This document shows positions 21,891-30,871 of a DNA stretch of 64,000 bases, one piece after another. How positions within the stretch are numbered: the stretch's first letter is position 1; each line of letters starts with the position of its first letter. Under the pieces are notes generated by a model that made no database searches, was not told the DNA's origin, and was given only the letters and a program-made list of their open reading frames with translations. This DNA comes from Streptomyces cadmiisoli (lineage in GTDB: Bacteria; Actinomycetota; Actinomycetes; Streptomycetales; Streptomycetaceae). The DNA lies in NCBI RefSeq assembly GCF_003261055.1, contig NZ_CP030073.1, forward strand, positions 4,836,001-4,900,000. Reading direction: 5' to 3'. The position numbers and the translations under genes were made by a program.

Positions 21891-23300
21891 CTACGCCACT
21901 GTCGACTCGGAGTCGCCGAGGTGCTGTTCCATGAAGGCCGCCGCGCGTTCCTCCGCTTCCAGCTCCGCGGCGAGCAGGGCGTCGTCGGCCAGGTCGCTGG
22001 AGGACTCGGTCATCGCGCGGTCGGTGAAGACCAAGGGGCGCTCGGTCTCCGTGACCAGGTGTTTGACCACCTGGACGTTGCCGTTGACGTCCCAGACGGC
22101 GATACCCGGGGTGAGGGTCGGGATGATCTCCACGGCCCAGCGGGGCAGGCCGAGGACCCTGCCGGTGGCCCGTGCCTCGTCGGCCTTCTGGGCGTAGATC
22201 GTCCGGGTCGAGGCCATCTTGAGGATGGCCGCGGCCTCCTTCGCGGCCGCTCCGTCCACGACGTCCGACAGGTGGTGCACGACCGCCACGAAGGACAGGC
22301 CGAGCCGGCGGCCGAACTTCAGCAGCCGCTGGAACAGCTGGGCCACGAAGGGGCTGTTGATGATGTGCCAGGCCTCCTCGACCAGGAAGATGCGTTTCTT
22401 CCGGTCGGGGCGGATCCAGGTGTGCTCCAGCCACACGCCGACGATCGCCATCAGGATCGGCATGGCGATGGAGTTGCGGTCGATGTGGGACAGGTCGAAG
22501 ACGATCAGCGGGGCGTCCAGGTCGATGCCGACGGTGGTCGGGCCGTCGAACATGCCCCGCAGGTCACCGTCGACGAGCCGGTCCAGGACCAGGGCGACGT
22601 CCAGGCCCCACGCCCGGACGTCGTCTATGTCGACGTTCATCGCCTCGGCCGACTCGGGCTCCGGGTGCCGCAGCTGCTCGACGATGTCGGTCAGGACGGG
22701 CTGGCGCTCGACGATCGTCTCGTTGACGTACGCGTGCGCCACCTTCAGGGCGAAGCCGGACCGTTCGTCCAGCCCGTGGCCCAGCGCGACCTCGATGATG
22801 GTGCGCAGCAGCGCGAGCTGTCCCGTCGTGGTGATCGACGGGTCCAGGGGGTTGAGGCGGATTCCGTGGTCGAGGGCGGCCATCGGGTCCAGGCGGATGG
22901 GAGTTATCCCCAGCTCCTGGGCGATGAGGTTCCACTCGCCCACGCCGTCCTCGCCCTGCGCGTCGAGAACGACCACCTGCCGGTCGCGGAAGCGCAGCTG
23001 GCGCAGGACGTACGTCTTCTCCAGCGCCGACTTGCCGTTGCCGGACTCGCCGAGGACGAGCCAGTGCGGGGCGGGCAACTGCTGGCCGTAGAGCTGGAAG
23101 GGGTCGTAGATGTAGCCCTTCCCGGAGTAGACCTCGCGGCCGATGATGACGCCGGAGTCGCCGAGGCCGGGCGCGGCGGTCGGCAGGTAGACCGCCTGCG
23201 CCTGCCCGGTCGAGGTGCGCACGGGCAGGCGGGTGGTCTCGACCTTGCCGAAGAGGAAGGACGTGAAGGCTTCGGTGATGGCGGTGAGCGGGTCCCGCAT
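21891..23300 (-). CDS. VirB4-like ATPase (C-terminal motor part)
   Basis: 469 residues; ATG 23300 (MRDPLTAITE), 14 nt after the stop of the preceding gene, with GGTAGGGG upstream. Walker A GESGNGKS is at 84-91 and Walker B RIFLVEEAWHI at about 303-313, followed by LFQRLLKFGRRLGLSFVAVVHHLSDV, the sensor region of VirB4/TraC ATPases. It couples ATP hydrolysis to assembly or transport at the inner membrane. The protein starts shortly before the motor domain; the domain that normally precedes it in VirB4 seems to be supplied by the upstream gene (23315-24871). It is co-transcribed with the membrane genes of the cluster. Confidence 0.8.
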   Translation of the reverse strand: MRDPLTAITEAFTSFLFGKVETTRLPVRTSTGQAQAVYLPTAAPGLGDSGVIIGREVYSGKGYIYDPFQLYGQQLPAPHWLVLGESGNGKSALEKTYVLRQLRFRDRQVVVLDAQGEDGVGEWNLIAQELGITPIRLDPMAALDHGIRLNPLDPSITTTGQLALLRTIIEVALGHGLDERSGFALKVAHAYVNETIVERQPVLTDIVEQLRHPEPESAEAMNVDIDDVRAWGLDVALVLDRLVDGDLRGMFDGPTTVGIDLDAPLIVFDLSHIDRNSIAMPILMAIVGVWLEHTWIRPDRKKRIFLVEEAWHIINSPFVAQLFQRLLKFGRRLGLSFVAVVHHLSDVVDGAAAKEAAAILKMASTRTIYAQKADEARATGRVLGLPRWAVEIIPTLTPGIAVWDVNGNVQVVKHLVTETERPLVFTDRAMTESSSDLADDALLAAELEAEERAAAFMEQHLGDSESTVA

Positions 23301-23314
23301 CAGGGCATCAACCC

Positions 23315-24871
23315 CTACCTTCGGATTCCGGTGGCGAACGGGAGCGTGTTCACAAATGCCCGGTGGTGCTCGCGGTCGCACCACTCCAGCTTGAGATACG
23401 ACTTTCCGGCCGAAGCTCTTATCGTCCGCTTGTCACGGGCCAGTGCCTCCGGGGAGCGGGAGGAGACGGTGATGTAGCCGACCAGGTTGACGCCGGCGGC
23501 GCCGCTGGCGAGGTCCTCGCCGCGCTGGTCGAGACGGTTGTGGGCGGCGACGTCGCGCGGGTCGACGGTGCGGTTCATCTTGGCGGCGCGGCTCGCCTCG
23601 GCCTCGTCGTTGGTCTTCTCGGTGAGCATGCGCTCGATGGCCACCTCGGTGGGTTCGAGGTCCATCGTGACGGCGACGGTGCGGATGACGTCCGGGGTGT
23701 GCACCAGCAGGGGCGCCAGGAAGTTGACGCCCACCGGGGTCATCGGCCACTCCTTGACCCAGGCGGTGGCGTGGCACCAGGGCGCGCGGGTGAACGACTC
23801 CCGGGTCTTGGCCTGGAGGAACGTGGGCTCCATGGCGTCCAGCTCGGCCGGCCAGGCGTTGCGCTTGGTCATCGCCTGGATGTGGTCGATCGGGTGGTCC
23901 GGGTCGTACATGGAGTGGATGAGGGAGGCGAGGCGGCCCTGGCCGAGCGGCTGCCGGACGCGGATGTCGGCCTCCTGGAGGCGCGAGCAGATGTCGGTCA
24001 GCTCACGCGCCATGACGACCGCGAGACCGGCGTCCCGGTCGGCCCTGCCGCCGTTCGGGCGGGCGGCGCGGGCCATGGCGTGCGCCTCGGCGGCGAGTTC
24101 GCGGTTGAAGTGCATACAGGCGACGAGGTACGCGCGGTGCTGCTCGCTGCTCGTCGACACCATCGACTGGAGCTGCTCGTACGACTGCTGGAGCCAGCCC
24201 GGGGACCGTTCGTCGCCGCGGACGGCGACGTCCTTGGCGTGGGCGTCGGGGTCGGCGGGCAGGGTGCGGGCCAGCATCTGGAGCCGGGTGACGAAGCCGT
24301 CGCCGTTCGCGACATGCTTCAGCAGCGTGCCGAAGCGGTCGACCAGGGCTTCCTGGTCCTCGGAGTCCCGCAGGCCGACGCCGGGGCCCTCGATCTCGAT
24401 GGCGGCGGTGACGGTCTTGCGGTCCGCGTGCAGCAGTACGGCGATCTCGTCGGGGCCGAAGGGGGCGGACAGCCAGGTGATGCGGCCGATGCCGGGCGGC
24501 GCGCCGATCTCCACCTCCCGGCCGTCCATCCGGGTGCCCGCCTCGATGGCCTCCGAGCGGTAGGTGGTGCCGGAGCGGAGGGTGCGCTTGTAGCTGCGGT
24601 TGATCTCGAACCAGCGGTAGAACGTGCGGTGTTTGTACGGCACGTAGACCGCGGCCAGCGCGATGAGCGGGAAGCCCATCAGCAGCACGATGCGCAGGGA
24701 CAGCACGGGCACCAGGAGACCGCACATCATGCCGAGGAACGCGCCCGCGATGATCAGCGCGATCTCGCCGGTCTCGCGGTTGCGGCCGACGATCGCGTTG
24801 GGCCGGGCGCGGCCGATCAGATACGTACGGCGGGGCGTGACCGGATGGGACAGATGGGACTGGGTCGTCAA
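23315..24871 (-). CDS. SCO6880-family protein, VirB3/VirB4 N-domain-like
   Basis: 518 residues. The start is TTG at 24871: GGAGG lies 9 nt upstream, and TTGA overlaps the stop of the preceding gene by 4 nt, indicating translational coupling. Two adjacent membrane helices (about 38-80: IALIIAGAFLGMMCGLLVPV and IVLLMGFPLIALAAVYVPY) resemble VirB3/PrgI. The long soluble part (from about 100) looks like the N-terminal domain of VirB4/TraC ATPases (ALVDRFGTLLKHVANGDGFV, SSEQHRAYLVACMHFNRELA) but has no P-loop. Together with the next gene it would rebuild a VirB3-VirB4 unit. I recognise the family name; the fold comparison is inference. Confidence 0.7.
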   Translation of the reverse strand: MTTQSHLSHPVTPRRTYLIGRARPNAIVGRNRETGEIALIIAGAFLGMMCGLLVPVLSLRIVLLMGFPLIALAAVYVPYKHRTFYRWFEINRSYKRTLRSGTTYRSEAIEAGTRMDGREVEIGAPPGIGRITWLSAPFGPDEIAVLLHADRKTVTAAIEIEGPGVGLRDSEDQEALVDRFGTLLKHVANGDGFVTRLQMLARTLPADPDAHAKDVAVRGDERSPGWLQQSYEQLQSMVSTSSEQHRAYLVACMHFNRELAAEAHAMARAARPNGGRADRDAGLAVVMARELTDICSRLQEADIRVRQPLGQGRLASLIHSMYDPDHPIDHIQAMTKRNAWPAELDAMEPTFLQAKTRESFTRAPWCHATAWVKEWPMTPVGVNFLAPLLVHTPDVIRTVAVTMDLEPTEVAIERMLTEKTNDEAEASRAAKMNRTVDPRDVAAHNRLDQRGEDLASGAAGVNLVGYITVSSRSPEALARDKRTIRASAGKSYLKLEWCDREHHRAFVNTLPFATGIRR

Positions 24872-26193
24872 CGCCCTTCACCTCCCGTGCGGTTGGTACT
24901 GCTGTTGCGGGCATTGCCGGCGTGCGGGGTGTTCAGCGGGCTCGCGGACCGTGGGGCGGGTGCGGCGGAGGGGACAGATCCGCCGCCACCGCCGGGGGTG
25001 CGCGAGCCGTGCGCGGCGACGCCGCCGGAGGTCTGGTTGGCGGGGCGGGGCGCGCTCGAGGAGGCCTGGTTGTTGTCGGCGCGGGTGCTGTGGGTCTTGA
25101 TGCCCTGGGCGACGAGGGTCGCGGGGGAGCTGATGACCGCGGCGGCCTTGCCTTCGGCGCCCTGCATGATGCGGTTGTTGCGGGAGCCGGCGATCTCGTC
25201 GCCGAAGCCGGGGACGAAGCGGTAGATCATCGCCGACGCGAAGATGGCGAGCAGGATGATCGCGAGGCCGGAGACGACCGCGGAGAAGGCGTCCGGGCCG
25301 TCGTCGGCGGACAGCGCGCCGGCCAGGCCGAGGACGATCACGATGACCGGCTTGACCAGGATGACCGCGATCATGATGCCGGCCCAGCGGCGGACGTGGC
25401 CCCACAGGTTCTTGTCGACGAGGCCGGCGTAGACGACGGTGCCGAGGAGGGCGCCGACGTACAGCAGGGCCGCCCTGATGACCAGCTCCAGCCAGAGCAC
25501 GCCGGCGGCGAGGATCGACACGAGGGAGACCACGATCAGCATGATCGGGCCGCCGCCGATGTCCTCGCCCTTTTCGAGCGCGCCGGAGAAGTTGCCGAAG
25601 AAGGCGTCCGTCTGGTCGCCGGTGGCCTTGGCGAGGACCTCGGAGACGCCGTCCGTCGCGGAGACGACGGTGTAGAGGATCAGCGGGGTGAACGCGGAGG
25701 CCAGGACGGTGAGCCAGAGGAAGCCGATCGCCTCGCCGATGGCGGTGGACAGGGGTACGCCGCGGACGGCCCGCTTGGCCACGGCCAGCAGCCACAGAAG
25801 GAGCGTGAGGATCGTGGACGCGGCGAAGACCACGGCGTACTGCTGGAGGAACCGCTCGTTCGTGAAGTCGACGTTCGCGGTGTCCTTCACGGCTTCGCTG
25901 AGCTTGTCCACCGTCCAGGCGGCGGCGTCCGCGCAGCCCTGGGCGAGGGAGGAGAGGGGGTCGAGGGTGGTGGAGGGGTCGGGGGTGGAGCCGCTGCGGT
26001 TGCTGCCGGGGGCGGGGTTGCCGCGTTCGCAGTAGTCCTTGGCGGGGCCGACGATGAGGTCGCAGTCGCCGTCCGACGGGGACGGTGACGGAGTGGGTGC
26101 CGCCGCGGCACGGGTGGCAAGCAGTACGACTGCGGTCTGTACGGCGGTGACGGCGGCGGCGAGTCTCAGCGCGCGGCGCGGCTTACCGGGCAT
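24868..26193 (-). CDS. VirB6/TrbL-like polytopic membrane protein
   Basis: 441 residues; ATG 26193 has GGAGGG upstream and overlaps the end of the preceding gene by 11 nt. An N-terminal signal sequence (LRLAAAVTAVQTAVVLLATRAAAA) is followed by an exported Ser/Pro-rich stretch with paired cysteines, then about six membrane helices between residues 115 and 330 and a long Gly/Ser/Pro-rich, probably cytoplasmic tail. This matches VirB6/TrbL-type channel components of type IV secretion systems, particularly the Gram-positive form. The tail may bind the ATPases encoded next. Function by analogy; sequence similarity to VirB6 proteins is always low, so this rests on topology and context. Confidence 0.65.
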   Translation of the reverse strand: MPGKPRRALRLAAAVTAVQTAVVLLATRAAAAPTPSPSPSDGDCDLIVGPAKDYCERGNPAPGSNRSGSTPDPSTTLDPLSSLAQGCADAAAWTVDKLSEAVKDTANVDFTNERFLQQYAVVFAASTILTLLLWLLAVAKRAVRGVPLSTAIGEAIGFLWLTVLASAFTPLILYTVVSATDGVSEVLAKATGDQTDAFFGNFSGALEKGEDIGGGPIMLIVVSLVSILAAGVLWLELVIRAALLYVGALLGTVVYAGLVDKNLWGHVRRWAGIMIAVILVKPVIVIVLGLAGALSADDGPDAFSAVVSGLAIILLAIFASAMIYRFVPGFGDEIAGSRNNRIMQGAEGKAAAVISSPATLVAQGIKTHSTRADNNQASSSAPRPANQTSGGVAAHGSRTPGGGGGSVPSAAPAPRSASPLNTPHAGNARNSSTNRTGGEGR

Positions 26194-27004
26194 AGGTGAA
26201 CCCTCCGTACTCCTCGACGGCCTTGCTCATTTCGTCGGCGCCGGACGCCTGGTTGTCGCCCGGAACCGGGGCGGGGCCGTCCTTCTGGGCGAAGCTGTCG
26301 ATCTTCCAGTCGCCCTCGGCCCAGCGCAGTTGGAGCGTCAGGGTGAACCAGTCGCTGGTGACCGGACTGGTCGACTTGTCACCCGCTGTGCCGTACAACC
26401 CGGTGCACCAGACCTCGACGGCCGCGGCGCTGTCCGAGAAGTCGGTGACCTTGGTGCCCATCGGCGTCGTGCGCGAGACGTAGGTGCTGCCCGCTCTCGG
26501 GTTGCCGTTGGCGTCCAGCCCGATGTCGGCGAGGAAGCGCTTGGAGTAGCTCTGGTCGAACCTGGTCTTCAGCTCGGCCTGTTTGTCGGCGACGAAGATC
26601 TGTTGGACGATCCCGGTGCGCCGGGCCGGTTTGAGGATCTCGGCGGAGACCAGCGCCACCGCATAGTTGGCCGCCGCCGACTGTGCCCCCTGTTCCGACT
26701 GGGCGAAGCCCGAGGGGATCCCGTTCGCGCCCGCCCCCACCGGGCGTTCCCCGCTCGCCGCCGTCGTGGCCGGGTCCGGGCCCGAGGCGGCCGGGTCGGT
26801 GGACGCGGAGTCGTCTCCGCCGCGGTTGGCGAAGGCGATCGCGGCGATCAGCAGGACCACCACGCCGACCACCGTGACCAGGCTCCGGGAGGACGAACGG
26901 CCGCGCCGCGCGCCCCCGTAGGGGTCGGTGTCGGGCAGCCGGGTGCGGGTGCGTCCCGTACCGCGGTAACCGCCGGAGGCCTCGTGCTCGTCACCGGGAC
27001 TCAT
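26183..27004 (-). CDS. VirB8/TcpC-like single-span membrane protein
   Basis: 273 residues; ATG 27004 with GAGGGGG about 11 nt before it. The longer open frame upstream has no sensible sequence and overlaps the next gene. A basic cytoplasmic N-terminus (RTRTRLPDTDPYGGARRGR) leads to one membrane helix (41-59, SLVTVVGVVVLLIAAIAFA) and an external domain. The C-terminal 100 residues (AAAVEVWCTGLYG, SDWFTLTLQLRWAEGDWKIDSF) look like an NTF2-like beta sheet ending in the W-K-I-x-x-F strand, as in VirB8 and TcpC. It would form part of the membrane channel. Overlap with the following VirB6-like gene supports one operon. Confidence 0.6.
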   Translation of the reverse strand: MSPGDEHEASGGYRGTGRTRTRLPDTDPYGGARRGRSSSRSLVTVVGVVVLLIAAIAFANRGGDDSASTDPAASGPDPATTAASGERPVGAGANGIPSGFAQSEQGAQSAAANYAVALVSAEILKPARRTGIVQQIFVADKQAELKTRFDQSYSKRFLADIGLDANGNPRAGSTYVSRTTPMGTKVTDFSDSAAAVEVWCTGLYGTAGDKSTSPVTSDWFTLTLQLRWAEGDWKIDSFAQKDGPAPVPGDNQASGADEMSKAVEEYGGFTYAR

Positions 27005-27207
27005 GCCGCGTACGCCCCCTCGACGTGATGGCGGAAAGCGTCGTACCGAATGAATGTGTCGATGTACGACGGTAGCCGTGCTGGTTCCCGCGCGGGCGCG
27101 GTGTGGTGACTCGACATCAGGGAAACGCAACCTCAGCCGGTGGGCACGACGGGCGGGTGGGGTGGAGGGGGACGACCGGGCGCGCCCGGGGGGACGGGAA
27201 CGGGGGC

Positions 27208-27516
27208 CTACACGGCCATGCCGTACACGATGGTGAACAGCGTGCCGAGGGAGCCGATGATGAAGACGCCCGTGAGGCCGGCGATGATGAGGCCCTTGCC
27301 CTGTTCCGCGCTGAAGGTGTCCCGCAGGGCCGTCGCACCGATGCGCTGTTTGGCGGCGCCCCAGATGGCGATGCCGAGGCAGAGCAGGATGGCGACCGCC
27401 ATCACGACCTCGATCATCACCTTGGCCTCGTTGCCCAGGCTGCCGAAGGGGCCCCAGTCCGGAGCGATCCCGCCGATGATGGTGTTGATGTCTCCCTCGT
27501 CGGCCGCAAAGAGCAT
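27208..27516 (-). CDS. Small two-helix membrane protein, VirB2/pilin-like
   Basis: 102 residues. ATG 27516 is preferred because GGTGA lies 5 nt upstream; GTG 27525 is in frame and also possible. After a short acidic external segment (DEGDINTIIGGIAPDWGPFG) there are two membrane helices (MIEVVMAVAILLCLGIAIWG and GLIIAGLTGVFIIGSLGTLF) joined by a basic loop AAKQRIGATALRDTF. Size, topology and first position in the operon are those of VirB2/TrbC pilin-like subunits. It would multimerise in or through the membrane. The gene is 203 nt upstream of the VirB8-like gene, so an extra promoter in between is possible. Confidence 0.6.
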   Translation of the reverse strand: MLFAADEGDINTIIGGIAPDWGPFGSLGNEAKVMIEVVMAVAILLCLGIAIWGAAKQRIGATALRDTFSAEQGKGLIIAGLTGVFIIGSLGTLFTIVYGMAV

Positions 27517-27840
27517 GTAAGTCACCGCCCCTGTTGGGTAGTTCCGCAGTCCCCTGCGGTGCGCAGAGGTCAGGCCTCATTCTCGCCGACGATGGCGCTG
27601 TCGTATGTCGACTTGGCGTCATCGAGTGGCGGGTTTCGTACGAACAGCTCGAATCGTCACTCTGTGTATCACGGCAGGTTACACCGGGCAACGAAGTGGG
27701 AGCGAAACCCGGCATGTGGTTCCGTCGTTGAGCTCTCTTACGGCCTTCCCCCGTCCGGGGGCCGTTTTTGACGGTCGGTCGGATGAGCGCTCGTGCCGGT
27801 GTTCCCGGGGTGAAGGCTATCGCCACCGGTGAACTCGGCC
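27517..27840. other. Intergenic region between the membrane cluster and tetR
   Basis: 324 bp without a supportable gene. It must contain the promoter of the leftward cluster, but no clear -35/-10 pair was found. A terminator-like hairpin for the TetR gene is at 27739-27764. Confidence 0.4.
27739..27764 (-). terminator. Putative terminator of the TetR gene
   Basis: ACGG-CCTT-CCCCC-GTCC-GGGGG-CCGT forms a stem with one internal bulge. The T run lies on the plus strand side, so it is more ideal for rightward transcription, but only the leftward tetR gene (ending at 27841) is nearby. It may work in both directions. Confidence 0.45.
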
Positions 27841-28434
27841 TCAGCGCGGGCGGAGTCCGTGCAGCAGGTGGTGGACCAGTTCGCCGACGGCGTCGAGCGC
27901 GGCCTGCGGCGCGAGTGTGCCGTTGGCGGCGAAGGTGGCGACGCCGTGCAGGCTGGCGGCCGCGAGCAGGGTGATGTGCTCGGGGTCGCCTCCGACGATC
28001 TCGCCGTGCCGCTGCCCGTCCGCGATGAGCCGGACGAAGGGCGCGATGTTCCGCTCCACGGCGGCGGCGAGCTGGTCGGAGATGTCCGGGTCGTGCTTGC
28101 GCGCGTACATCAGTTCCAGCAGGGCGGCGTTGTCGATGGTGAAGCCGAGATAGGCGCGCGCGACGCGGGTCAGCCGCTCCTGGAAGGGGAGTTCCGGGTC
28201 GTCGGCGCCGTTCACGGTCTGCGCCATGCGTTCGAAGCCGGTGAGCGCGAGGGCGTCGAGCAGGGCCTGCTTGTCCTTGAAGTGCCGGCCCGGTGCCGCG
28301 TGGCTGACGCCGGTCTCGCGGGCGAGTTCGCGCAGCGACAGGGCGGCGGCGCCTTTGTCCCGCAGGGTGCGCTCGGCGCCGGTCAGCAGGGCGGCGCGGA
28401 GGTCTCCGTGGTGGTAGGGGCGGGTCTCGGGCAT
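27841..28434 (-). CDS. TetR-family transcriptional regulator
   Basis: 197 residues. ATG 28434 ([17 protein letters not shown]) is chosen because TAAGAT, a good -10 hexamer, ends 7 nt before it, which suggests a leaderless mRNA and would contain the alternative ATG 28443. The HTH covers about residues 7-55 ([44 protein letters not shown]). The C-terminal region ([21 protein letters not shown]) is of the TetR_C group often found with oxidoreductase targets. It diverges from a short-chain dehydrogenase whose promoter carries a matching palindrome, so it probably represses that gene. Ligand unknown. Confidence 0.88.
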   Translation of the reverse strand: MPETRPYHHGDLRAALLTGAERTLRDKGAAALSLRELARETGVSHAAPGRHFKDKQALLDALALTGFERMAQTVNGADDPELPFQERLTRVARAYLGFTIDNAALLELMYARKHDPDISDQLAAAVERNIAPFVRLIADGQRHGEIVGGDPEHITLLAAASLHGVATFAANGTLAPQAALDAVGELVHHLLHGLRPR

Positions 28435-28492
28435 GCGCACCATCTTAACGCGATGTTGACGACGGCAGCTTTGTTGGCGCTGCCATCTTTGT

Positions 28493-28526
28493 TGTCATTG
28501 ACATCATTGTTGGCGATGGCTACATT
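28493..28526 (+). promoter_or_regulatory. Promoter of the dehydrogenase gene with overlapping operator
   Basis: TTGACA (28498-28503) and TACATT (28521-28526) with a 17-nt spacer form a near-consensus promoter; transcription would start at about 28533-28534, on the ATG itself. The perfect palindrome TGTCA-T-TGACA (28493-28503) overlaps the -35 box, an ideal place for a repressor such as the divergent TetR. Confidence 0.7.
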
Positions 28527-28533
28527 CGAGGGC

Positions 28534-29466
28534 ATGGCTATCAGGAGCAAGCCGGCCCGGCCGGCGAAATGGAACACGAGCCGTCTTCCGGACCTCACCG
28601 GCCGGACGGCGGTCGTCACCGGCGCCAACAGCGGCATCGGCCTCGCCGCCGCGGACGCGCTGGCCGGTGCCGGAGCGCATGTCGTCCTCGCCGTGCGGGA
28701 CCCGGAGCGCGGCCGGGCGGCGGCCGCGACGATGCGCGGCAGCACCGAGGTCCGCCGCCTCGACCTGGCCGACCTGGCCTCGGTCCGCGCGTTCGCGGAC
28801 GGCTGGGCGGCACGGCCGCTGGACCTGCTGATCAACAACGCGGGTGTGATGATGCTCCCGGAGCTGCGGACGAAGGACGGCTTCGAGATGCAGTTCGGCA
28901 CCAACCACATGGGCCACTTCGCCCTGACGAACCTGCTGCTGCCGTACGTCACCGACCGCGTGGTGACCGTGTCCTCGGGCGCCCACCGGCTCGGCGACGG
29001 CGCGATCCGGTTCGACGACCCGAATCTGACGACGGATTACACGCCGACGCGCGCCTACGCCCAGTCCAAGCTGGCCAATCTGCTGTTCACCCTGGAGCTC
29101 CAGCGGCTTCTCGCGCGGTCCGGCTCCTCGGTCCGGGCGCTGGCCGCCCACCCCGGTTACGCGGCGACCAACCTGCAGAGCCATGCCGCCAGTCGTGTCG
29201 GCCGGCTGGCCATGAGCCTCGGCAACCGCCTGATCGCCCAGGACGACCGGGCCGGCGCCCTGCCGACGCTGTACGCGGCGGTCCAGGACCTGCCGGGTGC
29301 CGGTTACGTCGGGCCGGACGGCCTGGGCGAGATGCGCGGCGCGCCGACCCTGGTGAGCCGCTCGGCCGCGGCGAGCGATCCGGTCGCGGCCCGCCGGTTG
29401 TGGGCCCTGTCCCAGGAACTGACGGGCGTTCGCTTCCCGCTGGGGGCGGCGAGCGGAGCGGCCTGA
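28534..29466 (+). CDS. Short-chain dehydrogenase/reductase (retinol dehydrogenase-like)
   Basis: 310 residues. The cofactor motif TGANSGIG is at 29-36, NNAG at 101-104, the catalytic Ser in VSSGAHR at about 148, and YAQSK gives Tyr175 and Lys179. The pattern (NLLLP..., [19 protein letters not shown]) is that of the WWOX/retinol-dehydrogenase-like branch of classical SDRs, normally using NADP(H). It oxidises or reduces an unknown alcohol/carbonyl compound in the cytoplasm. The promoter analysis predicts a leaderless or near-leaderless transcript, although GAGGG just before the ATG could also serve. It is likely to be controlled by the divergent TetR gene. Confidence 0.9.
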   Translation: MAIRSKPARPAKWNTSRLPDLTGRTAVVTGANSGIGLAAADALAGAGAHVVLAVRDPERGRAAAATMRGSTEVRRLDLADLASVRAFADGWAARPLDLLINNAGVMMLPELRTKDGFEMQFGTNHMGHFALTNLLLPYVTDRVVTVSSGAHRLGDGAIRFDDPNLTTDYTPTRAYAQSKLANLLFTLELQRLLARSGSSVRALAAHPGYAATNLQSHAASRVGRLAMSLGNRLIAQDDRAGALPTLYAAVQDLPGAGYVGPDGLGEMRGAPTLVSRSAAASDPVAARRLWALSQELTGVRFPLGAASGAA

Positions 29467-29589
29467 GACGGGCGGCGGCGCCGTGCGCGGCGTCGCCTTC
29501 ACGTCAATCGGCGCTTGATCACCCCTTCTTCCGGGCCCCGCCTCTACACTGACGTGGGCGGATTCCCGGGCGGTGAGGGGCGGTTGACG

Positions 29590-30591
29590 GTGCGTAAGGC
29601 GTGGATCGTGGCGCTCGCCGCCGTGGGCGCCTCCGTCGCGTTCGTCATGCTGCTCGTCGTCGGCGTGTACGTCGTCGCCGGGAACCTCGTGAACGGGGCG
29701 GCCGGGTCCGGCAAGAATCTGGCCAAGGGCTCGGTGCCCGCGGCGTACCAGCCCCTCGTGGAGAAGTGGGGCAGGATGTGCGCCGCCATCAACCCGGCGC
29801 TGCTCGCCGCGCAGCTCTATCAGGAGAGCGGGTTCAACCCGCGCGCCCAGTCCCCGGCGCAGGCGCAGGGGATAGCGCAATTCATCCCGGGCACGTGGGC
29901 CGCGCACGGCATCGACGGCGACGGGGACGGCGACCGGGACGTCTGGGACCCGAATGACGCGATTCCATCGGCCGCGTCGTACGACTGCACGCTCGCGAAG
30001 TACGTCGAGGACGTGCCGGGAGACCCGACGAAGAACATGCTCGCCGCCTACAACGCGGGGGCCTACGCGGTCATCAAGTACAAGGGCGTACCGCCGTACA
30101 AGGAGACCCAGAACTACGTCAGGATCATCACGACCCTCCAGGAGAGCTTCGCCGCGCCCGTCGGCCGGGTCGATCCCTCCGAGCAGGCGGCCGGGGCGAT
30201 CCACTACGCGCAGAAGAAGCTCGGCACGCTCTATCTGTGGGGCGGCAACGGTACGCCTGAGCAGGGCGGACGCTTCGACTGCTCGGGACTGACCAAGGCG
30301 GCGTACGAGAGCGTGGGGATCAAGCTGCCGCGGGTCGCCAACGACCAGTACAACGCGGGGCCGCACCCCTCGCGCGAGGAGTTGCTGCCGGGGGACCTGG
30401 TGTTCTTCTCGGACGACCTGACGAACTCCCGGGCCATCCGGCACGTGGGGATCTACGTCGGCGGCGGGTACATGATCGACGCGCCCCGGCCGGGTGCCGT
30501 GATCCGGTTCGACCCGGTCGACACCCCGGACTACTTCGGTGCCACCCGGGTCACCGAAGATGGCGCGAAAGCGCTCCCGTCAGCGGTGTGA
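29590..30591 (+). CDS. Bifunctional lytic transglycosylase-NlpC/P60 wall hydrolase
   Basis: 333 residues; GTG 29590 with GAGGGG 9 nt upstream. One membrane helix (about 5-30) anchors it with the enzymatic part outside. The lytic transglycosylase domain has the catalytic Glu79 in AQLYQESGFNPRAQSP followed by AQGIAQFIPGTW. The NlpC/P60 domain has Cys231 (RFDCSGLTKAAY) and His285 (IRHVGIYVGGG), so both glycan and peptide bonds of peptidoglycan could be cut. This two-domain design is shared with VirB1-like hydrolases of Gram-positive conjugation systems (TcpG/Orf14 type). Its position beside the conjugation-like cluster suggests it opens the wall for that apparatus; a general role in wall turnover is the alternative. 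Confidence 0.88.
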   Translation: MRKAWIVALAAVGASVAFVMLLVVGVYVVAGNLVNGAAGSGKNLAKGSVPAAYQPLVEKWGRMCAAINPALLAAQLYQESGFNPRAQSPAQAQGIAQFIPGTWAAHGIDGDGDGDRDVWDPNDAIPSAASYDCTLAKYVEDVPGDPTKNMLAAYNAGAYAVIKYKGVPPYKETQNYVRIITTLQESFAAPVGRVDPSEQAAGAIHYAQKKLGTLYLWGGNGTPEQGGRFDCSGLTKAAYESVGIKLPRVANDQYNAGPHPSREELLPGDLVFFSDDLTNSRAIRHVGIYVGGGYMIDAPRPGAVIRFDPVDTPDYFGATRVTEDGAKALPSAV

Positions 30592-30871
30592 AACAAGGTC
30601 CCAAATCGTGCGAACCGAGCGTGAATCCCAGCCCTGAGCTGCGGAGATGTGTCTCTCTTCGATAACGTCTGCGTGATCATTCAGTGGAGTGTGGAACGTA
30701 GAGACGGGGACCGTGCGTTCCTGTTGACGTAGCCGAGCGGACGTCGATCGAGCGCGGTCAGCGCATCGCGTGTCACCGAAGACGGATCAACAACGCGGAT
30801 CTACACACACGGGGGCTGCCACAGCGGTGCACACGGGTGCGCCGGCACGACGACGAAGGGGCCGCTGCACC

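Noticed and set aside
29467..30871. Cyclic-di-AMP (ydaO-type) riboswitch before the wall hydrolase or PAP2 gene
   Set aside because: The upstream regions are short and lack the conserved motifs that I would expect.
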